From Bacillus sp. NTK074B (GTDB taxonomy: Bacteria > Bacillota > Bacilli > Bacillales > Bacillaceae_B), in NCBI RefSeq assembly GCF_017303375.1, contig NZ_JAFKOH010000002.1:124001-188000 (forward strand): a stretch of DNA of 64,000 nt. The letters run 5' to 3'. This document shows positions 9,301 to 18,342 of the stretch, piece after piece (position 1 is the stretch's first letter; each line of letters opens with the position of its first letter). The translations under genes were made by a program, and so were the position numbers. Below the pieces are notes generated by a model. It was not told the DNA's origin. It saw nothing but the letters and a program-made list of their open reading frames with translations, and did no database searches.

Positions 9301-9845
9301 TCAAAGGCCGTTCGAATTCCGAGGTTTGCCGCTTTTACATTTAAAGCATCCTGACTCGTTTCAAGCAGAAGTACATCCACCCCTCCATCTAGAAGACCTT
9401 CTGCTTGAACACGATAGCTTTCTACTAGCACATCGAAAGTTACTCCCCCCGTTACGGAAAGTGTTTTCGTAGTCGGGCCGAGGGATCCCGCTACAAACCT
9501 GGGCCAATCATGAGTTGAGAAGGCTTTCACTGCTTCTTTGGCAATTTCGGCTGCTACTTTATTAATTTCGTATGCTCTAGAACCTATATTATATTCGTCC
9601 AGCACAATGGGGGTTGCTCCAAACGTATTGGTTTCAATCACATCAGCCCCTGCTTTCAAATACTCCAGGTGAATCTGATAAATGACCTCCGGAGCTGTCA
9701 AAACCAGATTCTCATTACATCCTTCAAGCTCCTCTCCCCCAAAATCCTCTCGGGATAAATTCGCTTGTTGAAGCATCGTTCCCATTGCTCCATCCAGTAC
9801 GAGTATTTTTTTCCTAAGCTGTTCTTCAAACAATGTGATGGCCAT
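6399..9845 (-). CDS. metH: Cobalamin-dependent methionine synthase
   Basis: 1148 residues with the full MetH domain series. Homocysteine-binding barrel: LDGAMGTML near the N-terminus and zinc cysteines in NCATGP (about 227) and [10 protein letters not shown] (about 287). Then the methyltetrahydrofolate-binding domain ([13 protein letters not shown]), the B12 cap and Rossmann domains with the cobalt-ligand motif DVHDIGKN (about 717-724), and the C-terminal S-adenosylmethionine-binding activation domain ([11 protein letters not shown]). It transfers methyl from methyltetrahydrofolate to homocysteine. It is the last gene of the metI-metC-yitJ-metH operon and overlaps yitJ by 20 bases, which suggests translational coupling. 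The enzyme needs cobalamin; B. subtilis uses MetE instead. No frameshift or missing ligand was seen. Confidence 0.97.
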   Translation of the reverse strand: MAITLFEEQLRKKILVLDGAMGTMLQQANLSREDFGGEELEGCNENLVLTAPEVIYQIHLEYLKAGADVIETNTFGATPIVLDEYNIGSRAYEINKVAAEIAKEAVKAFSTHDWPRFVAGSLGPTTKTLSVTGGVTFDVLVESYRVQAEGLLDGGVDVLLLETSQDALNVKAANLGIRTAFESRGKEIPILLSGTIEPMGTTLAGQTIEAFYLSLEHLNPLAVGLNCATGPEFMRDHIRTLSSLATTYVSCYPNAGLPDEEGNYNETADSLSVKMKGFAEKGWLNLVGGCCGTTPEHIHALSKVVKGLPPRKPNESHPHAVSGIEAFIYEDADRRPILVGERTNVIGSRKFKRLIAENKIEEASEIARAQVKNGAQVIDICLADPDREEVEDMNVFIQEVVKKVKVPLVIDSTDEKVLETALKYSQGKVIINSINLEDGEERFEKITKLMKEYGAAVVVGTIDEKGMGVSVERKVDIAIRSHKLLTEKYGIASEDIIFDPLVFPVGTGDQQYIGSANATVEGIRQIKKAFPECPHILGVSNISFGLPPVGREVLNAVYLYHCTKAGLDYAIVNTEKLERYASIPEDEIRMAEQLLFTTTDETLAEFTAFYRGKKKEVKVAVNTMTLEERLAHYVVEGTKEGLIADLDIALEKYNAPLEIINGPLMAGMSEVGRLFNDNQLIVAEVLQSAEVMKTSVAHLEPHMEQSENSASKGKVILATVKGDVHDIGKNLVDIILSNNGYEVIDLGIKVTPQELIGVICEEKPDIVGLSGLLVKSAQQMVITAQDLKQSGISVPLVVGGAALTRKFAINKIGREYEGLVLYAKDAMEGLSIMNGIQHEETRLQLEEESREKVRKVVLTEESPNRIPSSVAVKVRSTVSKNVKVHVPSDLIPHTIKDFSLDQIHPYINQQMLLGHHLGIKGKISRLLEEGDERTIGLKAVTDELFQKAKKEGMIQASARYQFFPAQSEGDEVVIYHPENSSTEIERFHFPRQSGNQHLCLADYLRPVESGEMDYVGFFAVTAGVKIRQWAKELKDQGRFLESHALQAIALETAEGLAERVHEMMRTRWGFPDPVDFTMQDRFRTHYQGQRFSFGYPACPELEDQKKLFKLIQPERIGIQLTDGCMMEPEASVTAMVFAHPEARYFNVL

Positions 9846-11676
9846 AGGGAACCTCTCTTTCTGAATTGGTTTTCTCTTGTATATGATGAATCAGTTCAAT
9901 GCTCATATCGTACCTGACAAAAGGGGTGATAAGATAAATCCCATTAAAAAGTTCTATTGCTGTATCAAGTAAGTCTTTCGCAATCTCCATTCCAACAGCT
10001 CTTGCTACTATGGGATCACTTCCTGCTTCCTTCATCCTTTGTCTTGTTTCTTCCGGAACATGGATTCCTGGTACTTCATGATGGAGAAACTCTGCATTTC
10101 TTGAGCTGATTAATGGCATGATTCCGATAAAGATCGGAACATCTAAATGCTTCGTAGCTTCATGTACTTGAATCAGCTGTTCTTTCCCAAAGATCGGTTG
10201 AGAAATGAAATAGTCAGCACCCGCCTTCTTTTTCTTTTCAAGTCTTTTTACAGAAGCGTCTAAATGACGGAAATTCGGATTAAAGGCTGCACCTACTGAA
10301 AATTGAGTACGTTCACGGAGTGATTTTCCTGAGAAGGAGATCCCCTCATTGTTCTGTTTAATCAACTCAATGAGTTCAAGAGAAGATAAATCATAAACGG
10401 ATGCCGCACCAGGAAAATCTCCAATCTTCGCAGGATCCCCAGTAATGGCTAATATATTGTGTATTCCTAACGTGTGTAATCCCATTAAATGGGATTGAAG
10501 TCCAATGAGGTTTCGATCCCGGCAAGTGATGTGAACCAGCGGTGTAAGATCAAATTTGGACCTGACCATGCTGCCGATGGCGTCATTACTTATACGAGGC
10601 GATGCTAACGGATTGTCTGCAAGCGTGAGTGCGTCAATCCCAGCTTCCTTTAAAGCCTCAGCCCCTTGGAAGAACAGCTTCGTGTCGAGATGCTTAGGTG
10701 GATCGAGTTCAACAATGATCGTTTTCTTTTCCCTTACTTCCTCATGCAGCAGGCTTCCCTTGATTGAGGGTGAAGATAACTGAACAACCTTTTTTGTTTT
10801 CACCACTTTTTCTTTCACTGGCTCCCGGCTTCTTAACCTGCTTGCTACAGAACGGATGTGATCAGGTGTGGTTCCACAGCATCCCCCGATGATCCTTGCA
10901 CCTTGCAATCGCAATTCATTGCTTATATCGCCAAAGTAATCTGGCTCAGCAGAGTAATAGAATCGACCTTCTTCATAGTTTGGCAGACTGGCATTGGGAT
11001 AGACGGATAGAAATGCCCTTTTTGGTAATGGAACTTCCTCTAATGAGTTCACCATATGAAATGGCCCCATGCGGCAATTGATGCCGACAACATCGGCCCC
11101 CAATAACTCTAATTGTTGAAGAGCGTCTTTTATTTCCATGCCATTTTGAAGAACTCCCGTTTCATGTAGAGAAACTTGAGCAATGACAGGAATGTTCGCT
11201 TCACGTTTGGCAATATTTAACACCGTGGTTAATTCTTCGAAATCATAATAAGTTTCAAGAAGAATGCCATCTACACCCTCTAATAATAAGCAGTATAGCT
11301 GTTCCCGAAAGCTTCTCTTGATTTCTTCCAGCGACACATTTTGCTTGATTCCCCTGATTCCTCCGACGGTGCCCAGAATATAGGTGTTTTCTCCCGCTGC
11401 TTTTCTTGCCAGACGAAATGCTGCTGTATTTATTTCTTTCACCGAATCCTCCAATCCGTATCTGGAAAGCTTTTGATAATTGGCTCCATACGTGTTGGTT
11501 TGAATAATATCTGCTCCTGCATGAATATACTCTTTATGGACTTTCAATACTTCATTTGGGTGGGAAAGATTCAGCTCTTCAAAGCATCTGTCCACTCCAT
11601 ATGAATATAACAACGTTCCGATGGCACCATCTGCAATTAAGATCCTCTCCTTCAGTGCTTCCAGCAACGGCTTCAT
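9826..11676 (-). CDS. yitJ: Bifunctional homocysteine S-methyltransferase / 5,10-methylenetetrahydrofolate reductase
   Basis: 616 residues, a fusion of two enzymes. The N-terminal homocysteine methyltransferase half (about 1-290) has [10 protein letters not shown] and the zinc motif [10 protein letters not shown] (about 264). The C-terminal half (about 310-600) is a MetF-like flavoprotein barrel ([34 protein letters not shown]). The reductase makes 5-methyltetrahydrofolate, which the adjacent MetH consumes, so the gene pair forms a methyl-supply module. It overlaps metH by 20 bases and lies 15 bases behind metC. The start ATG has GGAGGG upstream. B. subtilis YitJ has the same fusion but is under its own S-box there. 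Confidence 0.95.
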   Translation of the reverse strand: MKPLLEALKERILIADGAIGTLLYSYGVDRCFEELNLSHPNEVLKVHKEYIHAGADIIQTNTYGANYQKLSRYGLEDSVKEINTAAFRLARKAAGENTYILGTVGGIRGIKQNVSLEEIKRSFREQLYCLLLEGVDGILLETYYDFEELTTVLNIAKREANIPVIAQVSLHETGVLQNGMEIKDALQQLELLGADVVGINCRMGPFHMVNSLEEVPLPKRAFLSVYPNASLPNYEEGRFYYSAEPDYFGDISNELRLQGARIIGGCCGTTPDHIRSVASRLRSREPVKEKVVKTKKVVQLSSPSIKGSLLHEEVREKKTIIVELDPPKHLDTKLFFQGAEALKEAGIDALTLADNPLASPRISNDAIGSMVRSKFDLTPLVHITCRDRNLIGLQSHLMGLHTLGIHNILAITGDPAKIGDFPGAASVYDLSSLELIELIKQNNEGISFSGKSLRERTQFSVGAAFNPNFRHLDASVKRLEKKKKAGADYFISQPIFGKEQLIQVHEATKHLDVPIFIGIMPLISSRNAEFLHHEVPGIHVPEETRQRMKEAGSDPIVARAVGMEIAKDLLDTAIELFNGIYLITPFVRYDMSIELIHHIQEKTNSEREVPYGHHIV

Positions 11677-11691
11677 GACATTCCCTCCTTT

Positions 11692-12876
11692 TTATAAATT
11701 TATTACGCTGTTTCTTTTGATTGATCGTATACTATCTAATCCGTTCTGAAGATCTTTAATTAATTCATCCACGTTTTCAAGCCCTACGGATAATCGTAAT
11801 AAACCATCTGTAATCCCTCTTTTTTCACGTTCTGCTTTTGGCAAGGAAGCATGTGACATTTTTGAAGGATAGGAGAGAATCGATTCTACAGCTCCTAAAC
11901 TGACGGCGAATACGGGAATGTTTACATTTTGTATGAGTTGCTTCACTTCCTCTTCCCCCTTTAATCGGAAGGAAAGAACCGCTCCAGGGCCCTCAGCTTG
12001 TCGAACTTGTATTTCACGACCGGGATGATAGCTCAAGCCTGGATAGTACACTTCTTCTACTTCTTTTCTGTTTTCAAGGAAGCTGGCAATCTTATATGCT
12101 GATTCTGAGGATTCCTTCAATCGTACATGCAGAGTTTTGAGTCCCCTCAAGAGAAGCCAGCAATCCTGTACCCCGAGTACCGCTCCGAACGAATTCTGAA
12201 GGAATGAAAGCTTCTCGGCAATCTCTTCATTTCCCGTTACCGCAAGCCCGGCCAGGACATCACTATGCCCTGCGAGGAACTTCGTGGCACTGTGAAGGAC
12301 AACATCGACGCCCAGACTGATCGGTCTTTGCAGCAACGGAGTCATGAATGTGTTATCGAGAAACGTTAAGCACCCATTCGCCTTCGCAAGCTTAACGACT
12401 CCTTCTATATCCGTGATGTTAAGGAGTGGATTAGACGGTGTCTCCATATAGATCACCTTCGTATTGTTCTTAATTGAACAAGCGACTGCGTGTAAATCTT
12501 TCATGTTTACAAAGGAGTACTCAATCCCAAATTTAGTGAGGACCTCTGTAATCATCCGGTATGTCCCACCGTACACTTCTTCTGAGACGAGTACATGATC
12601 TCCACTTGACAATAATAAAAAGCTTGTGGAGATTGCCGCCATACCTGATGAAAAGGCAAAGCCCCTTACTCCTCCTTCTAATTCTGCAATCGTTTCTTCA
12701 ACGGTTTCCCTCGTCGGATTTCCCGAACGACTGTAGTCATACGTTCCATATTGATCAAAATCCTGTTGATGAAAGGTTGTGGCATGATGAAGGGGTGTAG
12801 AGACCGCGCCTGTTTCTTTATCGAATCCATGAGAATGAATCAGTGACGTCTGAAGTGAAAATGGTTTTTTACTCAT
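11692..12876 (-). CDS. metC: Cystathionine beta-lyase
   Basis: 394 residues from the ATG at 12876, chosen because AGAGGTG sits 9 bases upstream and the protein then begins MSKKPFSLQTSLIH like its family; the longer open frame runs into metI. It is a Cys/Met-metabolism PLP enzyme: YDYSRSGNPTR near residue 50, a PLP-phosphate loop in SSGMAAIS, and the Schiff-base Lys in HSATKFLAGH (about 200). It converts cystathionine to homocysteine, pyruvate and ammonia. The start overlaps the end of metI by 8 bases. Beta-lyase and gamma-synthase are hard to separate by sequence; the call follows the conserved metI-metC order. Confidence 0.9.
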   Translation of the reverse strand: MSKKPFSLQTSLIHSHGFDKETGAVSTPLHHATTFHQQDFDQYGTYDYSRSGNPTRETVEETIAELEGGVRGFAFSSGMAAISTSFLLLSSGDHVLVSEEVYGGTYRMITEVLTKFGIEYSFVNMKDLHAVACSIKNNTKVIYMETPSNPLLNITDIEGVVKLAKANGCLTFLDNTFMTPLLQRPISLGVDVVLHSATKFLAGHSDVLAGLAVTGNEEIAEKLSFLQNSFGAVLGVQDCWLLLRGLKTLHVRLKESSESAYKIASFLENRKEVEEVYYPGLSYHPGREIQVRQAEGPGAVLSFRLKGEEEVKQLIQNVNIPVFAVSLGAVESILSYPSKMSHASLPKAEREKRGITDGLLRLSVGLENVDELIKDLQNGLDSIRSIKRNSVINL

Positions 12877-13990
12877 ACGTAAGCACCTCTTTTTCCAATT
12901 GTTGAAAAACATTCTCCAGGTCTTCAATCAGGTCATCAATATACTCAATTCCTACAGAGAACCGTAAAAGTCTGTTGCAGATCCCCAGTCTCTTTCGCTC
13001 TTCTTCAGGAATGTCTGCATGTGTTTGAGTGGCAGGATATGTGATAAAGCTTTCGACCCCTCCTAAACTTTCCGCAAACGTAATAATGTTCAGGTGGTGG
13101 AGAAAGGGAGCCACCCATTCTTCCTTTGCGATACGAAAGGAAAGCATGCCTCCTTTACCAGGATATAAAACGTCTGTTACACATTCATGTGAATCAAGAT
13201 ACTCCTTAACTTTTCTTGCGTTTTTTTCGTGCTGGGCCATTCTGAGACTCAGGGTTTTCATTCCTCTTAATAAGAGCCAACAATCGAATGGTGAGAGGAC
13301 TGCACCGATTGAATTTTGGATGGTGTAGATTTTTTCCCCCAATTCCTCTGTATTTACAATCACAACACCTGCCAGTACGTCATTATGTCCCCCTAAGTAT
13401 TTTGTGGCGCTGTGAATAACAATGTCTGCTCCTTCAGTAAGTGGCTTCTGCAGGATTGGTGTGTAGAAGGTATTATCTACAATTAAAAGCAATCCGTTAC
13501 GCTTAGCGAGTCCAGCAACCAAAGAAATACTCGCTTCATTCATTAATGGATTGGTCGGCGTCTCAAGAAAAATGGCTTTGGTTCTGTTAGAGAGTTGTTC
13601 TTCTATGGAGCCGGAAACACTTGTATCGACGAAATGAAATTTTATACTGTATTGTACCTCATACTGCATGAATAAACGGTAACTCCCACCATACAAGTCT
13701 TTTGAAACGATCAATTCATCCCCGCATCCAAATAAGCTGAGGGTTGCCTGAATCGCTGCCATACCCGAACTGAAGGCAAATCCTCTATGACCCTCCTCCA
13801 ATTGAGTGAGGGTGTCTTCCAAGGTGGCGCGCGTAGGATTTCCTGTTCTCGAATAATCATAGCCAGTCGATTGCCCAATCCCCTTATGTTCATAGGCAGT
13901 CGATAAATGAATGGGCAGGCTGACTGCACCCGTTGCAGCATCCCTCCGATTTCCTGCCTGAACAAGCATTGTATCAATGTGTTTTGTCAA
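12869..13990 (-). CDS. metI: Cystathionine gamma-synthase / O-acetylhomoserine thiolyase
   Basis: 373 residues, the length I recall for B. subtilis MetI. PLP fold type I signatures: YDYSRTGNPTR (about 43-53), SSGMAAIQ, and HSATKYLGGHND with the Lys at about 196. It joins an activated homoserine with cysteine (or sulfide) as the first committed step. First gene of the operon, directly downstream of the SAM-I riboswitch and its terminator. ATG start behind AGGAGAG. It overlaps metC by 8 bases. Confidence 0.93.
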   Translation of the reverse strand: MTKHIDTMLVQAGNRRDAATGAVSLPIHLSTAYEHKGIGQSTGYDYSRTGNPTRATLEDTLTQLEEGHRGFAFSSGMAAIQATLSLFGCGDELIVSKDLYGGSYRLFMQYEVQYSIKFHFVDTSVSGSIEEQLSNRTKAIFLETPTNPLMNEASISLVAGLAKRNGLLLIVDNTFYTPILQKPLTEGADIVIHSATKYLGGHNDVLAGVVIVNTEELGEKIYTIQNSIGAVLSPFDCWLLLRGMKTLSLRMAQHEKNARKVKEYLDSHECVTDVLYPGKGGMLSFRIAKEEWVAPFLHHLNIITFAESLGGVESFITYPATQTHADIPEEERKRLGICNRLLRFSVGIEYIDDLIEDLENVFQQLEKEVLTYE

Positions 13991-14037
13991 CGTTCTTCTC
14001 TCCTTTTCTATCTTGAATACGAAAAGGGAAAAAACAA

Positions 14038-14070
14038 AAAAACCTTCTTAATAAAAATAAGAAGGTTTTG
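14038..14070 (-). terminator. Riboswitch-controlled terminator in the metI leader
   Basis: On the minus strand AAACCTTCTTA / TAAGAAGGTTT followed by TTTTTTGTTTTTT, directly 3' of the SAM-I aptamer and about 50 bases before the metI ATG. It is the off-state hairpin formed when S-adenosylmethionine is bound. Confidence 0.95.
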
Positions 14071-14086
14071 TACATTCGTTCTCCCT

Positions 14087-14192
14087 CTTATCGTCCAAGT
14101 TGACATCAACTTGCTGGAATTAGCACCATACCAAAACTCGCGGCTGGTTGCTGAGGTGTCTTCGGGCCAGTCCCTCTACCTCTCTTGATAAG
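14087..14192 (-). ncRNA. SAM-I (S-box) riboswitch aptamer
   Basis: On the minus strand the P1 strand CTTATC (14192-14187) pairs with GATAAG (14092-14087). Between them are the S-box core elements AGAGAGGTAGAGGGACTGGC, then CACCTCAGCAACC and the P3/P4 hairpins (GTTTTGGTATGGTGCTAATTCC). The order and sequence match the SAM-I consensus. It controls transcription of metI-metC-yitJ-metH by termination when S-adenosylmethionine is plentiful. Confidence 0.97.
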
Positions 14193-14227
14193 AAACTATA
14201 TAATTTTGTGAAACATAACTTTCCCAT

Positions 14228-14256
14228 AATTTATAACAAAGATGAACAAATGTCAA
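14228..14256 (-). promoter_or_regulatory. SigA promoter of the methionine operon
   Basis: Minus-strand TTGACA (14256-14251), 17 bases, TAAATT (14233-14228), about 36 bases upstream of the aptamer. The -35 is perfect and the -10 is moderate. Confidence 0.75.
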
Positions 14257-14289
14257 TGAGAATTATGAATTATCCGAAAATAAAGTATA

Positions 14290-14400
14290 CGTTGTAATAT
14301 CACTTTTATTAGCCGCGTTAGATCTGCTCCTCTATACAAACATAGGACCGCCTATCCCCCTCCAAACTTCTCAGGAAGGATGGTTGGATACAAAAACTAA
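14290..14400. other. Hairpin-rich intergenic stretch downstream of trpS
   Basis: Between the met promoter and the trpS stop. On the minus strand it can form CCTTCC/GGAGGG (around 14358-14379) and ATAGG/CCTAT (14342-14355). There is no T-run, so it is not a standard terminator, and I recognise no RNA family or coding frame. Confidence 0.35.
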
Positions 14401-14420
14401 AAAGACCGATATCATTATAT

Positions 14421-15422
14421 TTAATGGAAGATACCTATTTTTCTTTTAATTTCTTTCATAAATGGAATCGTCTTTTCTCTTGCTTTATAGGCTCCTTCTT
14501 GTAAAACGGCATCCAGCCTTTTGGGGTTGGCTATTAGTTCATCATATTTGGATCGAGGTTCCTCTATAAATGAATTCATAACTTGGAATAGCTCTTTTTT
14601 CGCTTCTCCCCACCCTATTCCGCCTTCAAATTCCCTTTTCATTTCTTCAACTTGAACGGAAGTTGCAAATTCTTTATAAAGGGCAAAAATGACGGAGGAG
14701 TCGGGATCCTTTGGCTCCTCAGGGGGTGAAGAATCTGTTTTGATTTTATTGATCAGTTTTTGGAGTTTTTTTGGTTCTTCAAATAATGGGATTGTATTGT
14801 TATAGCTTTTACTCATTTTTCGTCCATCAAGTCCCGGTAGAACGGATGTTTCTTCCTGTATGACGTATTCGGGTAGAACAAACGTTTCGCCATACTCCTT
14901 ATTAAAGTTTTCTGCAATGTCCCTTGCAATTTCAACATGCTGAATTTGATCTTTCCCGACAGGAACCAGTTCTGTTTGGAATAAAAGGATATCCGCCGCC
15001 ATTAATATTGGATAGGTGAATAAGCCCATGTTGACCCCTGCATCTACTTCCCTCCGGCTGTTTTGATTATCTTCAACCATTGATTTATATGCATGGGCCC
15101 GGTTCATTAATCCTTTCGGTGCAAAGCAAGCGAGGACCCAGCTTAATTCAAAAATCTCAGGTACATCAGATTGACGATAAAAAATCGCTCGATCAGGGTC
15201 CAAACCCAATGCTAACCAGGATGCCGCCACTCCATAAGATAGTTCTTTCATTTCATTCTGATTATGTATCTTCGTTAATCCATGATAATCCGCAACAAAA
15301 TAAGCGGTGTTGAAGGATTGATTCTCTGCCAATTGTAATGCCGGTTTAATCGCACCAATATAATTCCCTAAATGGATACGGCCCGTTGGTTTGATACCAG
15401 TCAGAACTTGTTTCTTCATCAA
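14421..15422 (-). CDS. trpS: Tryptophanyl-tRNA synthetase
   Basis: 333 residues, usual bacterial TrpRS length. The class I signatures are present: the HIGH-type motif GRIHLGNYIGA (about 12-22) and KMSKS within GRKMSKSYNN (about 202), plus GKDQIQHVEIARD of the TrpRS/TyrRS group. It charges tRNA-Trp. The leader is a T-box with a UGG specifier, so the gene is induced when uncharged tRNA-Trp builds up. ATG start with GGAGGG upstream. The gene is monocistronic; no clear intrinsic terminator follows it. Confidence 0.97.
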   Translation of the reverse strand: MMKKQVLTGIKPTGRIHLGNYIGAIKPALQLAENQSFNTAYFVADYHGLTKIHNQNEMKELSYGVAASWLALGLDPDRAIFYRQSDVPEIFELSWVLACFAPKGLMNRAHAYKSMVEDNQNSRREVDAGVNMGLFTYPILMAADILLFQTELVPVGKDQIQHVEIARDIAENFNKEYGETFVLPEYVIQEETSVLPGLDGRKMSKSYNNTIPLFEEPKKLQKLINKIKTDSSPPEEPKDPDSSVIFALYKEFATSVQVEEMKREFEGGIGWGEAKKELFQVMNSFIEEPRSKYDELIANPKRLDAVLQEGAYKAREKTIPFMKEIKRKIGIFH

Positions 15423-15448
15423 AATTCCCTCCGTTCATAATAGAAAAA

Positions 15449-15720
15449 CGCAAAAAGGGCTTCCCATCCTTGAAAAAGGACGAGAAACCCGTGGTGCCAC
15501 CTTCATTCGTTTACATTCTGTAAACGCGCTTTTCATGTACACAAGTTCAGACTTGTATACATTGTCTCTTTTACCGGTGAGACTTTCCGCCATAACCTAC
15601 TGTTTTCAGCCTGGTAGCTCCAAAGCCCATTCAACGACCTTCCCACACTGATTTCCACCAGCCATAGCTCTCTGAAGTGTTTCGTTCGTCTACTCTTCTT
15701 TATCATTGCATTTCGAGTAT
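15449..15720 (-). ncRNA. T-box leader (tRNA-Trp sensing) of trpS
   Basis: The 14-base T-box core reads AAGGTGGCACCACG on the minus strand (15503-15490). The Stem I region upstream contains the AGAGAG motif and GAATGGGC, in which TGG (15629-15627) is the Trp specifier codon. The core is followed by a terminator hairpin GGGTTTCTCGTCC / GGATGGGAAGCCC with T5 (15492-15449), which the antiterminator replaces when uncharged tRNA binds. Confidence 0.93.
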
Positions 15721-15735
15721 TCATTTGTTTCCATT

Positions 15736-15764
15736 ATTTTAATTCATAGGGAAATAATGGTCAA
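15736..15764 (-). promoter_or_regulatory. SigA promoter of trpS
   Basis: Minus-strand TTGACC (15764-15759), 17 bases, TAAAAT (15741-15736), just upstream of the T-box leader. Confidence 0.75.
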
Positions 15765-15781
15765 GTGGATGCAAGAACATT

Positions 15782-16408
15782 TTAGATTTCTCTCGAGGAA
15801 AGTGGCAGGAAAAGTTTAATGCCTCTTTTGTTAAAAGGAAGAAATTTCATATCCGCGATCAGGTGACTGGCATATCCGATGACACACGCTTCGAAAACTC
15901 CATCTATCATTAAGGAAGACTCCAGATATTGGGCAATCACTCCATAATAGATGATTCCAAGAATTGAGTGGGTATAACTCCTATGTGGAACGAATGAGGC
16001 AATGAATATATATATCCCCAACAACCATAACCACGTCTCATTCAACTGCCAACCGCAAGCAGTCACGCCGATCCCACTGATCATCAGCATCCTTCTCTGA
16101 GTGATGAAACTGGAAAGAATGAGCATGCCCGCGCCATAACCAATCCCAAGCCACCGTTCTTTCCCGATTCCTTCAAGATAGCTGTACACCATCATTAAAA
16201 AACCAATGATTTGTGCCACTGCTCTTATCATTTTGGGTGAAAAAGTAACCTTATTACTAAGCTTTCCATCAATATCCATATCAGGCATGAGTCCGGATAC
16301 CCCGCCTATTGCCACCAGTGCAGCGGTAATGTCCGGTTCTGACCCAATTGAATTCGCCACCATAAATCCTGTTGCTGCTCCAATTGCCATATGTGCTGTG
16401 CCGTTCAA
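15782..16408 (-). CDS. YdjM-like membrane-bound metal-dependent hydrolase (DUF457)
   Basis: 208 residues, starting at a TTG (16408) behind AGGAGG at 6 bases. The N-terminus MNGTAHMAIGAATGF and the metal-ligand-like motifs MPDMDID, PHRSYTHSILG and YASHLIADM are typical of the DUF457/YdjM family (YvsG in B. subtilis as I recall). Several hydrophobic segments make it a multi-pass membrane protein. A role in lipid or phosphate ester metabolism is suspected for the family but not proven. In E. coli ydjM belongs to the SOS regulon; I see no LexA box here. It stands alone between the trpS promoter and the Nudix-HAD pair. Confidence 0.8.
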   Translation of the reverse strand: MNGTAHMAIGAATGFMVANSIGSEPDITAALVAIGGVSGLMPDMDIDGKLSNKVTFSPKMIRAVAQIIGFLMMVYSYLEGIGKERWLGIGYGAGMLILSSFITQRRMLMISGIGVTACGWQLNETWLWLLGIYIFIASFVPHRSYTHSILGIIYYGVIAQYLESSLMIDGVFEACVIGYASHLIADMKFLPFNKRGIKLFLPLSSREI

Positions 16409-16505
16409 GGGTGTCCTCCTACTCTCTTATCTCTTTATGTATGTACCAGATTACTATAATAGCCTTTATTATCCACGGTGACTATGGGAAAGATGCATTA
16501 CTTCC

Positions 16506-17159
16506 TTAAAGTTTCCGTGCTATCCGTCTGATGATTTCTAAAAGGTAGGACCTTTCGTGGGGGACAAAATGGTGGTAACCCACCTTATGACACAACCATT
16601 CTTTGCTCCCTTCTTTACTTACAAGGAATCCCTCTATATCGATTTCTTGTTTGATATCTAGAATGAGCGATTGAAAATCTTTCACCGTTGAACGGAAGAT
16701 ACCTGAGACTTCGTCCCGCTGAAGGTGGAATTGTTCATATGGTGTCGGCTTTGTATAGAGAAATACGTTAGAAAACTCCCTGTCTGCCATACCTTCTTGA
16801 AAGAGCTCACCTTTTACGATTCCCAGAGGTAGCAGTTCCTCAAACGGTACGGGTATCCCCAGCTCTTCATGGACTTCCCTCACACCGTCTTCAATCTTCT
16901 CATGAGCCAGGATATGGCCTGCGGCTGTAATATCCAAAAGACTGGGATAATCTTTTTTATTGTCACTTCTTAATTGAAAATAAATAAATGTTTCTTTCCT
17001 GATGTCATCATAATGAGCAAGCCAGCAGTGAAAGGTCTCGTGCCAATACCCCTTTGCATGTACCTCAGAACGGCTTGCAACACCTATCCTCTCACCACTT
17101 CCGTTCAAAACGGCCAGTTCTTCGTCCTTCAAGGAATCCCTCCCTCTATCTCCCATCAT
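16506..17159 (-). CDS. Nudix hydrolase (isopentenyl-diphosphate isomerase-like subfamily)
   Basis: 217 residues. The Nudix box is complete: GHILAHE, then REVHEELGI, giving the G-x5-E-x7-REUxEExGU pattern at about residues 82-103. The WHETFHCWL and long C-terminal extension place it in the group near IPP isomerase-like and YfcD-type Nudix proteins. The nucleotide or prenyl substrate cannot be told from sequence. It overlaps the HAD gene by ATGA (17156-17159), so the two are translationally coupled and may act on phosphorylated metabolites together. Confidence 0.88.
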   Translation of the reverse strand: MMGDRGRDSLKDEELAVLNGSGERIGVASRSEVHAKGYWHETFHCWLAHYDDIRKETFIYFQLRSDNKKDYPSLLDITAAGHILAHEKIEDGVREVHEELGIPVPFEELLPLGIVKGELFQEGMADREFSNVFLYTKPTPYEQFHLQRDEVSGIFRSTVKDFQSLILDIKQEIDIEGFLVSKEGSKEWLCHKVGYHHFVPHERSYLLEIIRRIARKL

Positions 17160-17812
17160 TTAACCTTTTCCAAATACTCTCTGATCTCCATCAGATCACC
17201 TACCACTATGTCAGCTTCAAGCAACTCCTTTTCCTGTGAAAAATCAAAGGCACAACCTACTGAAAGAAAGTGATTCACCTCTGCCCCCTTAAAATCCTGT
17301 ATTCTGTCTCCAATCACCACTCCGTGTGTGAGGTCATGATCCTCTTTTACTTCCCTTATTAAATCACCTTTATCATCCGAGTCTATATCCTGTAGGCTAT
17401 AAACGGACGTAATCCATCTGTCCAATCCATAATGCTTCACGATCGTTTGTAAATAATGAGTATAACCATTCCCTGCCACAATGATGGGAAATCCCCTGTC
17501 TGCCAAATAGGATAATAATTCCTCTGTGTGCGGGTATAATGATCCACTACCATTTAAAGTATTCAGGATGAGCCTTGATTGAAATCGTTCATTCACTTTT
17601 TCTTGTATGTTTATAGGATGGTCAGGTAGCAGTGATTTCCACACAGAAGCAAGTGGTACATCCATGACTTCCTTATATGACACAATGGGTGCTTCCTCCG
17701 TCCACACCCCCTCATCTCTAAGTGATTGGAAGGTATCCTGAAGCGCACCTTCAAGTATACGATGTGTTTGAAACAACGTCCCATCCATGTCAAATATCAT
17801 TGCAGCTTTCAT
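17156..17812 (-). CDS. HAD-superfamily hydrolase (phosphatase)
   Basis: 218 residues with all HAD motifs: nucleophile FDMDGT (7-12), motif II Val-Ala-Gly-Asn in IVAGNG, motif III Lys near DDKGDLI, and motif IV GDRIQDFKGA. The helical cap between motifs I and II puts it in the phosphoglycolate phosphatase/beta-phosphoglucomutase-like class. ATG start with AAAGGAG 8 bases upstream. First gene of a two-gene operon with the Nudix hydrolase. The substrate is unknown. Confidence 0.88.
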   Translation of the reverse strand: MKAAMIFDMDGTLFQTHRILEGALQDTFQSLRDEGVWTEEAPIVSYKEVMDVPLASVWKSLLPDHPINIQEKVNERFQSRLILNTLNGSGSLYPHTEELLSYLADRGFPIIVAGNGYTHYLQTIVKHYGLDRWITSVYSLQDIDSDDKGDLIREVKEDHDLTHGVVIGDRIQDFKGAEVNHFLSVGCAFDFSQEKELLEADIVVGDLMEIREYLEKVK

Positions 17813-18003
17813 CTATATTCTCCTTTATTGCCTTCAAGCACAATCAGTATGTTTAGTGTTTTAGTCAGAACTGGTCCCTCATATAAGCGAACTCTTATCA
17901 TTTCCAATTTACGATGATTCAGTATCCATCAGTGTTAATGTTCGATACGATACAATACAAGTCATCGGCAGTTCATTTCCCCCATGGAACACTATCCACA
18001 TAC

Positions 18004-18037
18004 AAAAAAAGACACTCGAGACCCCTCTTGTGTCCTT
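18004..18037 (-). terminator. Intrinsic terminator of the small membrane-protein gene
   Basis: On the minus strand GGACAC ... GTGTC followed by seven T, 25 bases after the stop of the 18063-18242 gene. The loop is long, with a secondary pairing inside. Confidence 0.7.
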
Positions 18038-18062
18038 TGATTTCATTGTTCTTCCATGTTCT

Positions 18063-18242
18063 TCAGGATGCGTTGGGCAGGTAAAAAAGGACCGTGAGCA
18101 TCATGCCGATCACAGAGAAGATTACAATTGTGACGGCCACCGATTTGTGATACTTGGAAACACGCTTCTTCTTCGAAACGTTGAAAAACGTAAATGCCAT
18201 TAACGAAAGAACAAACAAAGCTATAAACAACAGCTCGCTCAT
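18063..18242 (-). CDS. Small two-helix membrane protein, unknown function
   Basis: 59 residues from the ATG at 18242 (AAAGGG seven bases upstream); a TTG two codons earlier is too close to the same site. Helix 1 is about residues 3-21 (LLFIALFVLSLMAFTFF), then a basic loop SKKKRVSKYHKS, then helix 2 (VAVTIVIFSVIGMMLTVLFY). The positive loop predicts both termini outside. It has its own ribosome site and terminator, which supports a real gene. I do not recognise the family. Confidence 0.6.
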   Translation of the reverse strand: MSELLFIALFVLSLMAFTFFNVSKKKRVSKYHKSVAVTIVIFSVIGMMLTVLFYLPNAS

Positions 18243-18342
18243 GGACAATCCCTTTCTTTTAGTAAGGTGTGTTTATCTTTACTATATGAGAACACTTTAC
18301 CATATTTTCTTATTCAACAAAAATTTTATATCTCCGACTGGG

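Noticed and set aside
7167-9472. Several plus-strand ORFs inside metH
   Set aside because: Antisense shadows of a fully conserved coding frame.
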